Shown: one piece after another, positions 1 through 6,175 of the stretch
How the letters are laid out: each line of letters begins with the position of its first letter
Numbering within the stretch: position 1 is the first letter of the stretch
Assembly: GCA_964564845.1 (NCBI GenBank)
Contig: CAZMCN010000115.1
Span: forward strand, 1 to 6,416
Origin: CAYXPG01 sp964564845
GTDB taxonomy: Bacteria; Planctomycetota; Phycisphaerae; Sedimentisphaerales; Anaerobacaceae
Direction of reading: 5' to 3'
Length of the DNA: 6,416 nucleotides
The notes under the pieces: generated by a model
Told to the model about the DNA's origin: nothing
The model's database searches: none
Seen by the model: only the letters and a program-made list of their open reading frames with translations
Made by a program: the position numbers and the translations under genes

Positions 1-305
1 TGAAGAACCCGTTCGAGTATGAGATGTTTTTGGCCAATTTAAAGGACGAATCCGGGACCGAAGAAGAGAACCTGATTAGCGAAGAGATGCTGAGGCAGCA
101 AGTAAAAAAGCTGAAGCTTTTGAGTATTATGCAAACCGAGCAGGGTAATAGCTGCATAATAGATGACAAAATTCTGCGCGAGGGCGATTCAATAAGCAAC
201 TTTAAGGTTCGTCAAATCAGTAATAATTACGTTAAACTTGAGTGGAACAGCCAAGGTGATAAAGCAGGTTCAGGGCCCCAAATAATATTAAAGCTATCAA
301 AATGA
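1..305 (+). CDS. PilP/GspB-like pilus or secretion periplasmic protein, C-terminal part (5' end outside window)
   Basis: The reading frame is open to the left edge of the window with no stop, so this is the C-terminal 100 residues of a longer protein. An ATG at 24 exists, but codons before it (reading KNPFEYE) look like real coding sequence. An NPF motif followed by a charged helix (about residues 10-35) leads into a small beta-rich domain: 'LKLLSIMQTEQGNSCIIDD', then a REGD turn, a V-x-x-I strand and a VKLEW strand. This order resembles the C-terminal domain of PilP, GspC and GspB proteins, which connects the inner-membrane assembly complex to the outer-membrane secretin in the periplasm. 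That role is inferred from fold pattern and position, not from a diagnostic motif. The stop codon overlaps the start of pilB as ATGA, which indicates translational coupling and a shared operon. The missing N-terminus would be expected to carry a membrane anchor or lipoprotein signal. Confidence 0.6.
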   Translation, partial: KNPFEYEMFLANLKDESGTEEENLISEEMLRQQVKKLKLLSIMQTEQGNSCIIDDKILREGDSISNFKVRQISNNYVKLEWNSQGDKAGSGPQIILKLSK

Positions 306-2215
306 AACTACCTTTTACATTTGAAAAAAAGCAGGATTTCTCCTCAGAGCAGGGAGTGGAAGAAGATTTCTTGGACGGCGCTGATGGTGGCCAGCCGTTT
401 TCCGAGGACCAATCTATCCGCGGGTTAAGTGACCTGTATTCTCCGGAAGAGCTGGACGAACAAGAATCATACGAGAAAGGCGGAGAATGGGGCACAGGTG
501 ATATCGCAGATGTCTTACTTGATATGGGCAGGATTGCGTCTGAGCAACTCGCCCAAGCGAGGAAGGAACTATCAGCAAACTCCGCCGATGACATCGAGAC
601 AATCCTGCTGAAAGACGGACTAATCAACGCTGATGATATTTTAGAGGCCCATGCGCAACTCTATGGATTCGAGTTTAGAGCGATAAAGCCGGAAGAGGTG
701 GAGAGAGAAGCTTTTGAAAAGCTCGGCATTGATTTTATAAAAAACAGTTCCATCTGTCCTGTCGCTATAGAAGAAGAAACTCTGGTTGTAGCAACGAGTG
801 AGCCGGCAAATGTATTTTCGATTGAAGATGTGAAAAGACAGACGCAGATGGACGTAAAAGTCGTGGTCTGCAGCGCAGAAGAGATTGAGGCGGTGTGCGA
901 TTCATTCGGCGAGGAAAAAAACGATTACAACTTTGATGATATTATCAGTGATATGACAGACGTGGAGGTAGTTCATGACCAGGAAAAAGATTTTGAAGAC
1001 CTTGAGAAAATGGCAGGTCAATCGCCTGTCATTAAGTTCGTTAATTATCTGATAAGCAATGCGATAAAAGAAGGCGCCAGTGACATTCACATTGAGCCGA
1101 AGGACAAGTCTATGAAGATAAGATACCGCATTGATGGTGTTCTTTTTGAGACTATGCAGCCGCCTCTAAAAATGCATCCTGCGATTGTTTCACGAATCAA
1201 AATTATGTCCAATCTTGATATTTCGGAACGACGACTGCCCCAGGACGGGAAAATTTCGGTCATTGTCGGCGGCAGAGGGGTTGACCTGAGGGTTTCAACG
1301 CTGCCCACAAATCACGGTGAAAAAGTGGTCATACGAGTACTGGACAGCAAATCGATTATGCGTGGGCTTGAGCAGCTTGGTATGGAAGCGGATGTGATGA
1401 CGGTATTTGGTGAGCAGATAAAACTGCCTCACGGGATTTTGCTTGTGACAGGACCGACCGGTTCCGGCAAAAGCACGACTCTGTACTCAGCACTTAGTCA
1501 AATGGACGGTGAACGGTTGAATATCTCAACGGTTGAGGACCCTGTGGAATACGAGCTTGACTTCTGCAACCAGGTGCAGGTGAGCGAAAAAATAGGGCTG
1601 GATTTTGCCTCGGCACTGCGCAGTCTTCTGCGGCAGGACCCGGATATTATAATGATAGGTGAGATCCGGGATTGTGAGACGGCACGAATAGCTGTGCAGG
1701 CGGCCCTGACGGGACATCTGGTCCTTTCGACACTGCACACGAATGACGCCGCCAGCAGCGTAACGAGACTGGTCAATATCGGTATTGATGCGTACCTGAT
1801 AGCAGCATCGCTCAACGCTGTGCTCGCTCAGCGATTGGTCAGGAAGATTTGTCCGAGTTGCAAAGAGGTTTATGAGGCACCGGAAAATGTACGCAAATAT
1901 GTGGAAAGAGCAGGTGTTCGGCCGAAAGAGCTCTTTCACGGTGCCGGCTGTGAGAAGTGCAGAAACTCCGGCTATATAGGCCGAGTGGGCATCTATGAGC
2001 TTTTGGTTATCGATGAGCAATTCCGCGATATAATTAACAAAGACTCTTCAGCTGAAAATATGCGTCGAGTCTTTTATGAAAGCAAGTCGGCCAGTTTGTT
2101 TGATGATGGTATTATAAAAGTAAAACAGGGTCTTACAACAATCGAGGAAGTGCTTCGAGTTACGGAAGTGTACGGGCAAAATGAGGAGGATGTTTTCGTT
2201 GAGAATATCAATTAA
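302..2215 (+). CDS. pilB: Type IV pilus assembly (extension) ATPase PilB / GspE family
   Basis: A 637-residue cytoplasmic hexameric ATPase that drives pilin polymerisation through the PilC platform. Residues 1-65 are an acidic, probably disordered extension. Residues about 66-203 are an MshEN/T2SSE_N-type domain with two helical half-motifs (VLLDMGRI and ILLKDGLI). Residues 241-350 form the N2 domain, starting with SPVIKFVN and containing SDIHIEP. The ATPase core has Walker A GPTGSGKST (384-392), Asp box VEDPVEYEL (411-419), Walker B DPDIIMIGEIRD (446-457) and His box LTGHLVLSTLHT (469-480). Four cysteines in CPSC (517/520) and CEKC (550/553) form the zinc site typical of PilB and GspE and absent from PilT. 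Length is slightly above the usual 560-600 because of the N-terminal extension. The start is the ATG overlapping the upstream stop; no strong ribosome site is visible, so coupling is likely. It could be named gspE, but pilT next door favours pilB. Confidence 0.93.
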   Translation: MKLPFTFEKKQDFSSEQGVEEDFLDGADGGQPFSEDQSIRGLSDLYSPEELDEQESYEKGGEWGTGDIADVLLDMGRIASEQLAQARKELSANSADDIETILLKDGLINADDILEAHAQLYGFEFRAIKPEEVEREAFEKLGIDFIKNSSICPVAIEEETLVVATSEPANVFSIEDVKRQTQMDVKVVVCSAEEIEAVCDSFGEEKNDYNFDDIISDMTDVEVVHDQEKDFEDLEKMAGQSPVIKFVNYLISNAIKEGASDIHIEPKDKSMKIRYRIDGVLFETMQPPLKMHPAIVSRIKIMSNLDISERRLPQDGKISVIVGGRGVDLRVSTLPTNHGEKVVIRVLDSKSIMRGLEQLGMEADVMTVFGEQIKLPHGILLVTGPTGSGKSTTLYSALSQMDGERLNISTVEDPVEYELDFCNQVQVSEKIGLDFASALRSLLRQDPDIIMIGEIRDCETARIAVQAALTGHLVLSTLHTNDAASSVTRLVNIGIDAYLIAASLNAVLAQRLVRKICPSCKEVYEAPENVRKYVERAGVRPKELFHGAGCEKCRNSGYIGRVGIYELLVIDEQFRDIINKDSSAENMRRVFYESKSASLFDDGIIKVKQGLTTIEEVLRVTEVYGQNEEDVFVENIN

Positions 2216-2396
2216 CCTTCTGATAGGCCAAGAAAGCTCTAACGGGAGCAGTTTTATACTGATATTAAGGGATTGTGATTTGTGCTGTCACGGAAACGAT
2301 AAAACAAGGCAGGGGTGACAAAGGCAAGTGAGAGTAATGAAAGCAAGCAGGAACGACAAAAAAGAAAGCTCGGAAAGTTTTTTAGGGGACTTTAAT
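2216..2396. other. pilB-pilT intergenic region with alternative pilT starts
   Basis: No gene or hairpin terminator is visible between the pilB stop and the preferred pilT start, so the two genes are probably co-transcribed. The pilT frame is already open from a GTG at 2328 (and an ATG at 2337). The residues it would add are polar and lysine/serine-rich and do not resemble the start of PilT proteins. An isolated TATACT at 2255-2260 could be a -10 element, but no matching -35 is seen. Confidence 0.35.
2384..2389 (+). promoter_or_regulatory. Ribosome binding site that decides the pilT start
   Basis: AGGGGA lies eight bases before the ATG at 2397. This is better placed than anything before the upstream GTG at 2328, where AGGGG at 2311-2315 is about 12 bases away. 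It supports a 351-residue PilT that begins MVDVKEIL, matching the usual N-terminus of the family. Confidence 0.6.
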
Positions 2397-3452
2397 ATGG
2401 TTGATGTGAAAGAAATATTAGCAAAGGCGATAGAGAAAGAGGTAAGTGACGTTCATATAAACGTTGGGTTGCCGCCGGTAATCCGAAAAAATACGGAGCT
2501 GTTTAATCTGGACTTTCCGGTGCAATCAAACGCAGACGCCAGGGAAATGGTCATCTCAATGATTGGGCCGGACCGATTCAAAATGTTTGAAGGAAACCGA
2601 GACATTGATTTTTCAACAACAATAGATGACGGTCACCGGTTCCGCGTGAACGCCCATTACCAACGCGACACAATTGCAATTTCGTTTCGAGTGATTCCCA
2701 ACCAGATACCTTCGATAGATGCTTTGCACCTTCCTGCAATAGTTAAAGAACTGACAGACCTTCCAAGAGGTCTGGTGCTTGTAACAGGCCATACGGGCTC
2801 TGGTAAAAGCACGACCCTGGCGGGGATGATAGGGCTGATAAACAAGAAATACACCAAACGTATCATTACCCTGGAGGACCCTGTCGAATATGCCTTAGAG
2901 AATGAAATGAGTATGATAGAACAGAGAGAGATTGGGTTTGACTGTCCGGATTTTGCGTCCGGACTTCGGCATGTTCTTCGTCAGGACCCCGATATCATTA
3001 TGGTTGGTGAGATGCGAGATTTGGAAACCACCGGTTCAACAATCACCGCTGCTGAGACCGGCCATCTTGTTTTCAGTACGCTGCATACGATTAACGCACC
3101 GCAGACGATTGAGCGAATCATAGATATTTATCCTGCGAATCAGCAGGGTCAAATCCGCACGATGCTGGCCAATACGCTACAGGCGGTGATATCACAGACA
3201 CTATTTAGGCGCATTGATAAGCCGGGGATGGTACCGTGTACGGAAATATTGCTGTGTACGTCGGCGGTTAGAAACTGCATTCGTGAAAACAGAATCTACG
3301 AGATACCAAATATTATCGAGACTTCTCGGCGAGTGGGAATGCAGAATATGGACAACAGCATCGTGGATATGTACCTGAAGGGCTACATAGACAGAGAGGA
3401 AGCGATTACCCGCTCAAGCAATCCCGGCAAGATGGATAAAACACTACAATAG
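2397..3452 (+). CDS. pilT: Type IV pilus retraction ATPase PilT
   Basis: A hexameric cytoplasmic ATPase that powers pilus depolymerisation, giving twitching motility, DNA uptake or surface sensing. With the ATG at 2397 it is 351 residues, the normal length; a GTG at 2328 in the same frame would add 23 residues. The N-terminal PAS-like domain contains SDVHINVGLPPVIR (17-30). The RecA-like core has Walker A GHTGSGKST (131-139), Asp box LEDPVEY (159-165), Walker B DPDIIMVGEMRD (197-208) and His box ETGHLVFSTLHT (220-231). The retraction-specific motif, usually AIRNLIRE, is present as AVRNCIRE (290-297), followed by GMQNMD. No zinc cysteines of the PilB type are present, which separates it from the extension ATPase. 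The C-terminus (SNPGKMDKTL) is intact. The final G of its TAG stop is also the first base of the downstream repeat array. Walker A carries His where Pro is usual; the catalytic GxxGxGKST pattern is unaffected. Confidence 0.94.
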   Translation: MVDVKEILAKAIEKEVSDVHINVGLPPVIRKNTELFNLDFPVQSNADAREMVISMIGPDRFKMFEGNRDIDFSTTIDDGHRFRVNAHYQRDTIAISFRVIPNQIPSIDALHLPAIVKELTDLPRGLVLVTGHTGSGKSTTLAGMIGLINKKYTKRIITLEDPVEYALENEMSMIEQREIGFDCPDFASGLRHVLRQDPDIIMVGEMRDLETTGSTITAAETGHLVFSTLHTINAPQTIERIIDIYPANQQGQIRTMLANTLQAVISQTLFRRIDKPGMVPCTEILLCTSAVRNCIRENRIYEIPNIIETSRRVGMQNMDNSIVDMYLKGYIDREEAITRSSNPGKMDKTLQ

Positions 3453-3530
3453 ATTTTCGATTTACGATTTACGATTTACGATTTACGATTTACGATTTCA
3501 ATTCGGCAATCGGCAATCGACAATCACCAG
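3452..3530 (+). repeat. Composite heptanucleotide repeat unit, copy 1
   Basis: Six tandem seven-base units (GATTTTC once at 3452, then GATTTAC five times at 3459-3493) are followed by the 11-base linker GATTTCAATTC (3494-3504), then GGCAATC, GGCAATC, GACAATC (3505-3525) and ACCAG (3526-3530). The reverse complement of GGCAATC is GATTGCC, which shares GATT..C with GATTTAC. The two halves therefore form an imperfect inverted repeat in which CGATT can pair with AATCG every seven bases. It starts on the last base of the pilT stop codon. The next 20 bases (3531-3550) separate it from copy 2. Confidence 0.9.
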
Positions 3531-3550
3531 TGGCAATGACATAGATGGAC

Positions 3551-3647
3551 TTACGATTTACGATTTACGATTTTCGATTTTCGATTTACGATTTACGATT
3601 TTCGATTTCAATTCGTCAATCGGCAATCGGCAATCGACAATCACCAG
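3551..3647 (+). repeat. Composite heptanucleotide repeat unit, copy 2
   Basis: This copy has the same architecture as copy 1 with different unit numbers. A partial TTAC at 3551 is followed by seven GATTTAC/GATTTTC units (3555-3603), the identical linker GATTTCAATTC (3604-3614), GTCAATC, GGCAATC, GGCAATC, GACAATC (3615-3642) and ACCAG (3643-3647). TGGC follows shortly after ACCAG in both copies, so the duplicated unit may extend to about 3653. The in-frame GTG at 3648, the earliest possible pilC start, directly abuts the repeat. The changed unit counts between copies indicate slippage or unequal recombination in the past. Confidence 0.9.
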
Positions 3648-3671
3648 GTGGCTGAATGGGTGGTGGATTTT

Positions 3672-4901
3672 ATGTTTGACGATGGTTTTCGGGATAGCGG
3701 AGGTAGTTTTGCAGATGTCGGTCTGGAGCAGCGTTCCGGGGGGCAGAGCAGTTCCGACAACCAGATGAGCGACTTTGAGAAGCCGGGACAAGAAAGTAAA
3801 GACGTTCGTGAAAACCAAAAAGGTACTCTGCAAAAAATCAGCGATTTCAGGGTCGAGTTTGGCCCCGGCGCTAAGGACATACTGCACTTTACCAGCCAGT
3901 TGGCGGTTATGGTTCGAGCAGGCATTAGTCTGACAGACTGCCTTGAGTCGATAGGCCAGCAGCAGCAAAACAAGAAATTTGCGGCGATAATTGGTCGGAT
4001 AAAGAGCAGAATCGAATCCGGACAAAGCTTTTCTCAAGCGCTGGCTGAGTTTCCGGAAGTGTTCAGTAATCTTTATATAAATATGGTTGCAGCAGCGGAA
4101 ATCTCCGGCTCTCTAAGCTCGATGCTGCAAAAACTGGCCGAGTATCTGGACACAGAAGCTGAAACCCGCTCGCAGATTAAGGCTGCTATGGTTTATCCAA
4201 TTATCATAGCACTTATGGCAATAGTAGTAACGGTTTTTCTGCTGGTGTTTGTACTGCCGAGATTCACGATGATATTTGCGGGAAAGGAGGAATATCTTCC
4301 CGGTCCGACTAAATTTTTAATGGCCAGCAGTGCTTTTGTGCGGAGTTGGTGGTTTCTCATTATCCCTGCTGTTGCCGCTTCACTATGGGGATTCTTTTAC
4401 TTTGTGGGCACGAAAGTTGGTCGAGGCTGGTGGGACAGAACAAAATTGAGACTTCCTATTATAAGGACACTCTGCCGGAACCTTTACATAACAAGAAGCC
4501 TGCACACAATGGGTGTGTTGACGCGTGCGGGTGTGCCGATTTTAAACACTATCTCTATAACAGCTCAAATATCAGGGAACATTCTCTACAGAAATATGTG
4601 GCTGGCAGTTTATGAAGATGTTCGCCAGGGCAAAAAAATTGCATCAAGTCTGAATCGCTGCCCCCTGATGCCCGGCGATGTCGTGCAAATGATAAGAAGT
4701 GGCGAGGAATCAGGAACAATGAGTGACGTTTTGAAAGATGTAAGCGATTTTTACGCCAGAAAGTTAAAAACAGTTATCAAAGCGGTAACATCGATGATAG
4801 AACCTATAATGATAATCATAATGGGGTTTTTGGTCGGCTTTATTGCGATGAGTATTATCCTGCCGATATTCAAGATGTCAAGTATTGTTATGGGCAAATA
4901 A
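3672..4901 (+). CDS. pilC: Type IV pilus inner-membrane platform protein PilC / GspF family
   Basis: A polytopic inner-membrane protein that links the PilB/PilT ATPases to the growing pilus. Numbering from the in-frame GTG at 3648, the first T2SSF domain covers about residues 77-205 (HFTSQLAVMVRAGISL, then AEISGSLSSMLQKLAEYL). The second covers about 283-407 (SLHTMGVLTRAGVPIL, then GEESGTMSDVLKDVSDFY). Hydrophobic segments lie near 182-204, 234-254 and 384-406, the usual three. The C-terminus (ILPIFKMSSIVMGK) is complete. The first ~75 residues are polar and acidic and lack the beta-rich Y-x-A-x-D-x-x-G opening of typical PilC. The start is uncertain: the GTG at 3648 abuts the repeat and has no ribosome site; the ATG at 3672, chosen here (409 residues), follows a weak GGTGGTGG; an ATG at 3764 would remove most of the polar tail. 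The stop overlaps an in-frame TTG of the next pilin reading frame. Confidence 0.9.
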   Translation: MFDDGFRDSGGSFADVGLEQRSGGQSSSDNQMSDFEKPGQESKDVRENQKGTLQKISDFRVEFGPGAKDILHFTSQLAVMVRAGISLTDCLESIGQQQQNKKFAAIIGRIKSRIESGQSFSQALAEFPEVFSNLYINMVAAAEISGSLSSMLQKLAEYLDTEAETRSQIKAAMVYPIIIALMAIVVTVFLLVFVLPRFTMIFAGKEEYLPGPTKFLMASSAFVRSWWFLIIPAVAASLWGFFYFVGTKVGRGWWDRTKLRLPIIRTLCRNLYITRSLHTMGVLTRAGVPILNTISITAQISGNILYRNMWLAVYEDVRQGKKIASSLNRCPLMPGDVVQMIRSGEESGTMSDVLKDVSDFYARKLKTVIKAVTSMIEPIMIIIMGFLVGFIAMSIILPIFKMSSIVMGK

Positions 4902-4947
4902 ACTCGTCGCCTGCAGGCCATATCAGTCACAAAAGATAAGTGGCAAG

Positions 4948-5391
4948 ATGCGAGATATGAGATACAAAAGCGGTTTTACACTTGTTGAGGTGCTAATTGC
5001 GACAATCCTGGTCGGTCTTGCGATTGCATCACTGATTGGAGCGAATATTTCATTAACACGGGCCAATGGTGTCGGGGCTGATTTGTCAACCGCTGAGTTT
5101 TTAATTGAACAGATAAGAGAACGTGCCACCGCGGCCGACTATGATGATTTGTATACTCTGGAACATTTTGACGGTGTGAGTTTTTCTCCGCCAATTAATG
5201 CTGATGGAAACGATTTGAATAATTTCGCTGCGTTCACCGAGCAGATTACGGTTCAAAATGTCAAAGATTCAAATTTCGAACAGGTTGTTGATGATGATGA
5301 CCCTAACAGCCACTTTGTTCGAATAACTGTGAAAGTTTTCCTGAACTCCAGGGAAATCAGCTCTGTGAGCTGGATTCGAGCCAGATACTAA
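4948..5391 (+). CDS. Minor pilin with class III prepilin leader, PilV/GspI-like
   Basis: A 147-residue prepilin. The short charged leader MRDMRYKSG is followed by F-T-L-V-E, the prepilin peptidase cleavage and methylation site (cleavage between G9 and F10, Glu at mature position 5). A hydrophobic helix follows (about residues 10-35) that anchors the protein in the membrane and later forms the pilus core. The rest is a small soluble domain with an acidic DDDDPN stretch (115-120) and beta-like strands (HFVRITVKVFL) typical of PilV/GspI minor pilins. The frame is open back to a TTG at 4885 inside pilC, but the ATG at 4948 gives a normal leader. ATG at 4957 is a second option with a six-residue leader. 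It lies 46 bases after pilC in the same operon. The leader-coding DNA contains two heptamers, GAGATAT and GAGATAC (4952-4965), like those in the next gene. The exact minor-pilin class is uncertain. Confidence 0.85.
   Translation: MRDMRYKSGFTLVEVLIATILVGLAIASLIGANISLTRANGVGADLSTAEFLIEQIRERATAADYDDLYTLEHFDGVSFSPPINADGNDLNNFAAFTEQITVQNVKDSNFEQVVDDDDPNSHFVRITVKVFLNSREISSVSWIRARY
4952..4965 (+). repeat. Two GAGATAY heptamers inside a prepilin leader
   Basis: GAGATAT (4952-4958) and GAGATAC (4959-4965) lie in tandem in the leader-coding DNA of the first pilin gene. The T at the end of the first unit creates the alternative ATG at 4957. They match the longer heptamer array in the leader of the following pilin gene. 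Confidence 0.6.
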
Positions 5392-5432
5392 AAACGCCGG
5401 ATTCTACGGTCAGGCATAGGGCAAGATACAGG

Positions 5433-5942
5433 ATGCAGAATACGAGATACGAGATACGAAATACGAAATACGAAAATGGTTTTACCATTGTCGAATTGTT
5501 GATTTCCCTGGCAATAGCAGGCCTGTTGCTTGCAGCTATAGCGGTGGCTTTCAACGCATCGGTCATAAATTATCGTGAAAATGAAGATATATTTAAGACA
5601 ATCAACAACGCCCGGCAGGCACTGTCACGGATAACAACAGACCTTCGCACGGGGCATTTATTTAAGCTGGACGACCCTGATTATAAGTGCACATTTTTTA
5701 CCGCTGCGAACGAAGATATCACTTATGAGTACAGAATCGCAGATAAAAATCTTTATCTTATCACAAACAGCGACAATCAGGAATATCTGCTTTGCGATAA
5801 CGTTAGTTCGATGAGTTTTATTAAGACGCTCACGGATGAGGGAACGGATATTAAAAGCGTTCAAATATCTATGACTGTTTTTAGCGGAAATATGCAACGA
5901 ACGATTTCGGCAGCGGCGGTCGTCAGGAAAAATTTGAATTGA
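5433..5942 (+). CDS. Minor pilin with heptamer-encoded prepilin leader, PilW/GspJ-like
   Basis: A 169-residue prepilin. Its 16-residue leader, ending at G16, is followed by F-T-I-V-E-L-L (cleavage G16/F17, Glu at mature position 5) and a hydrophobic helix to about residue 42. ARQALSRITTDLRTG (60-74) after the helix and the later YEYRIADKNLYLI and LLCDNVSSMSF segments match the PilW/GspJ minor-pilin pattern. Two cysteines (C86, C121) could form a periplasmic disulfide; that is inference. The leader is longer than usual because residues 2-14 are encoded by tandem GAGATAC/GAAATAC heptamers. Start ATG 5433 is preceded by AGGG at 5418-5421, about 11 bases upstream, and a nearer AGG. It sits 41 bases after the previous pilin gene, in the same operon. 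No GspK-like gene follows. GspJ versus PilW naming cannot be settled from sequence alone. Confidence 0.83.
   Translation: MQNTRYEIRNTKYENGFTIVELLISLAIAGLLLAAIAVAFNASVINYRENEDIFKTINNARQALSRITTDLRTGHLFKLDDPDYKCTFFTAANEDITYEYRIADKNLYLITNSDNQEYLLCDNVSSMSFIKTLTDEGTDIKSVQISMTVFSGNMQRTISAAAVVRKNLN
5437..5471 (+). repeat. Heptamer array coding for the prepilin leader
   Basis: Five tandem seven-base units, AGAATAC, GAGATAC, GAGATAC, GAAATAC and GAAATAC, sit inside the coding sequence just after the ATG. A partial GAAAAT follows before GGTTTTAC, where the conserved pilin helix starts. Because seven is not a multiple of three, the units are read in three frames in turn, giving the peptide NTRYEIRNTKYE. 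They share a GA-N-W-TAC pattern with the GATTTAC units between pilT and pilC. Confidence 0.85.
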
Positions 5943-6130
5943 TTAATGTCGCTGTTTGAGAACGATATTTTACCCTGAGAGGTTTTCAATCGCCGTCGCC
6001 GGAGACACCAATCTGTTCTATCTTCTTACTATATCAAGCATTACGTTCGCCAAGACAACCCTATTACGAAACAATTATGCAGTTGGTTTTTCGGTTTATT
6101 TTTTTGAAAGAAGGTTTTGTATAAAATTTC
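5943..6130. other. Apparently non-coding region between the pilin operon and the tRNA
   Basis: No convincing gene is seen. An open frame from a TTG at 5956 runs to 6258, but its end is simply the tRNA read as protein and its body resembles no family. No GC-rich hairpin followed by a T run was found behind the last pilin gene, so where the pilus transcript ends is not evident. The 3' part is AT-rich. Confidence 0.5.
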
Positions 6131-6160
6131 TTGCTTTTTGCGTTTTTTTAAGCATACTAT
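6131..6160 (+). promoter_or_regulatory. Putative sigma-70-type promoter for the tRNA
   Basis: TTGCTT (6131-6136) as -35 and TACTAT (6155-6160) as -10 are separated by 18 bases, in an AT-rich stretch that ends about 15 bases before the mature tRNA 5' end. A seven-base inverted repeat, TAAGCAT (6149-6155) and ATGCTTA (6168-6174), flanks the -10. It could be an operator or a 5'-leader hairpin, or chance. Confidence 0.45.
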
Positions 6161-6175
6161 ATTCGAAATGCTTAT

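Noticed and set aside
1526..2020. A 164-codon - strand open frame inside pilB
   Set aside because: It is fully antisense to the conserved ATPase core and zinc domain of pilB, whose motifs explain this sequence.
3452..3647. Possible CRISPR array from regularly repeated short units
   Set aside because: The units are seven bases long and directly tandem without unique spacers; no cas genes are nearby.
3558..4037. A 159-codon - strand open frame whose end reads as an Ile/Asn/Arg/Lys/Ser repeat peptide
   Set aside because: It is antisense to pilC and its C-terminal repeat is only the translated heptamer array; a 21-base period gives a seven-residue peptide repeat automatically. No ribosome site or family resemblance.
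4346..4615. An 89-codon + strand open frame inside pilC
   Set aside because: Out of frame with pilC, which is clearly coding here through its transmembrane and second T2SSF domain sequence.
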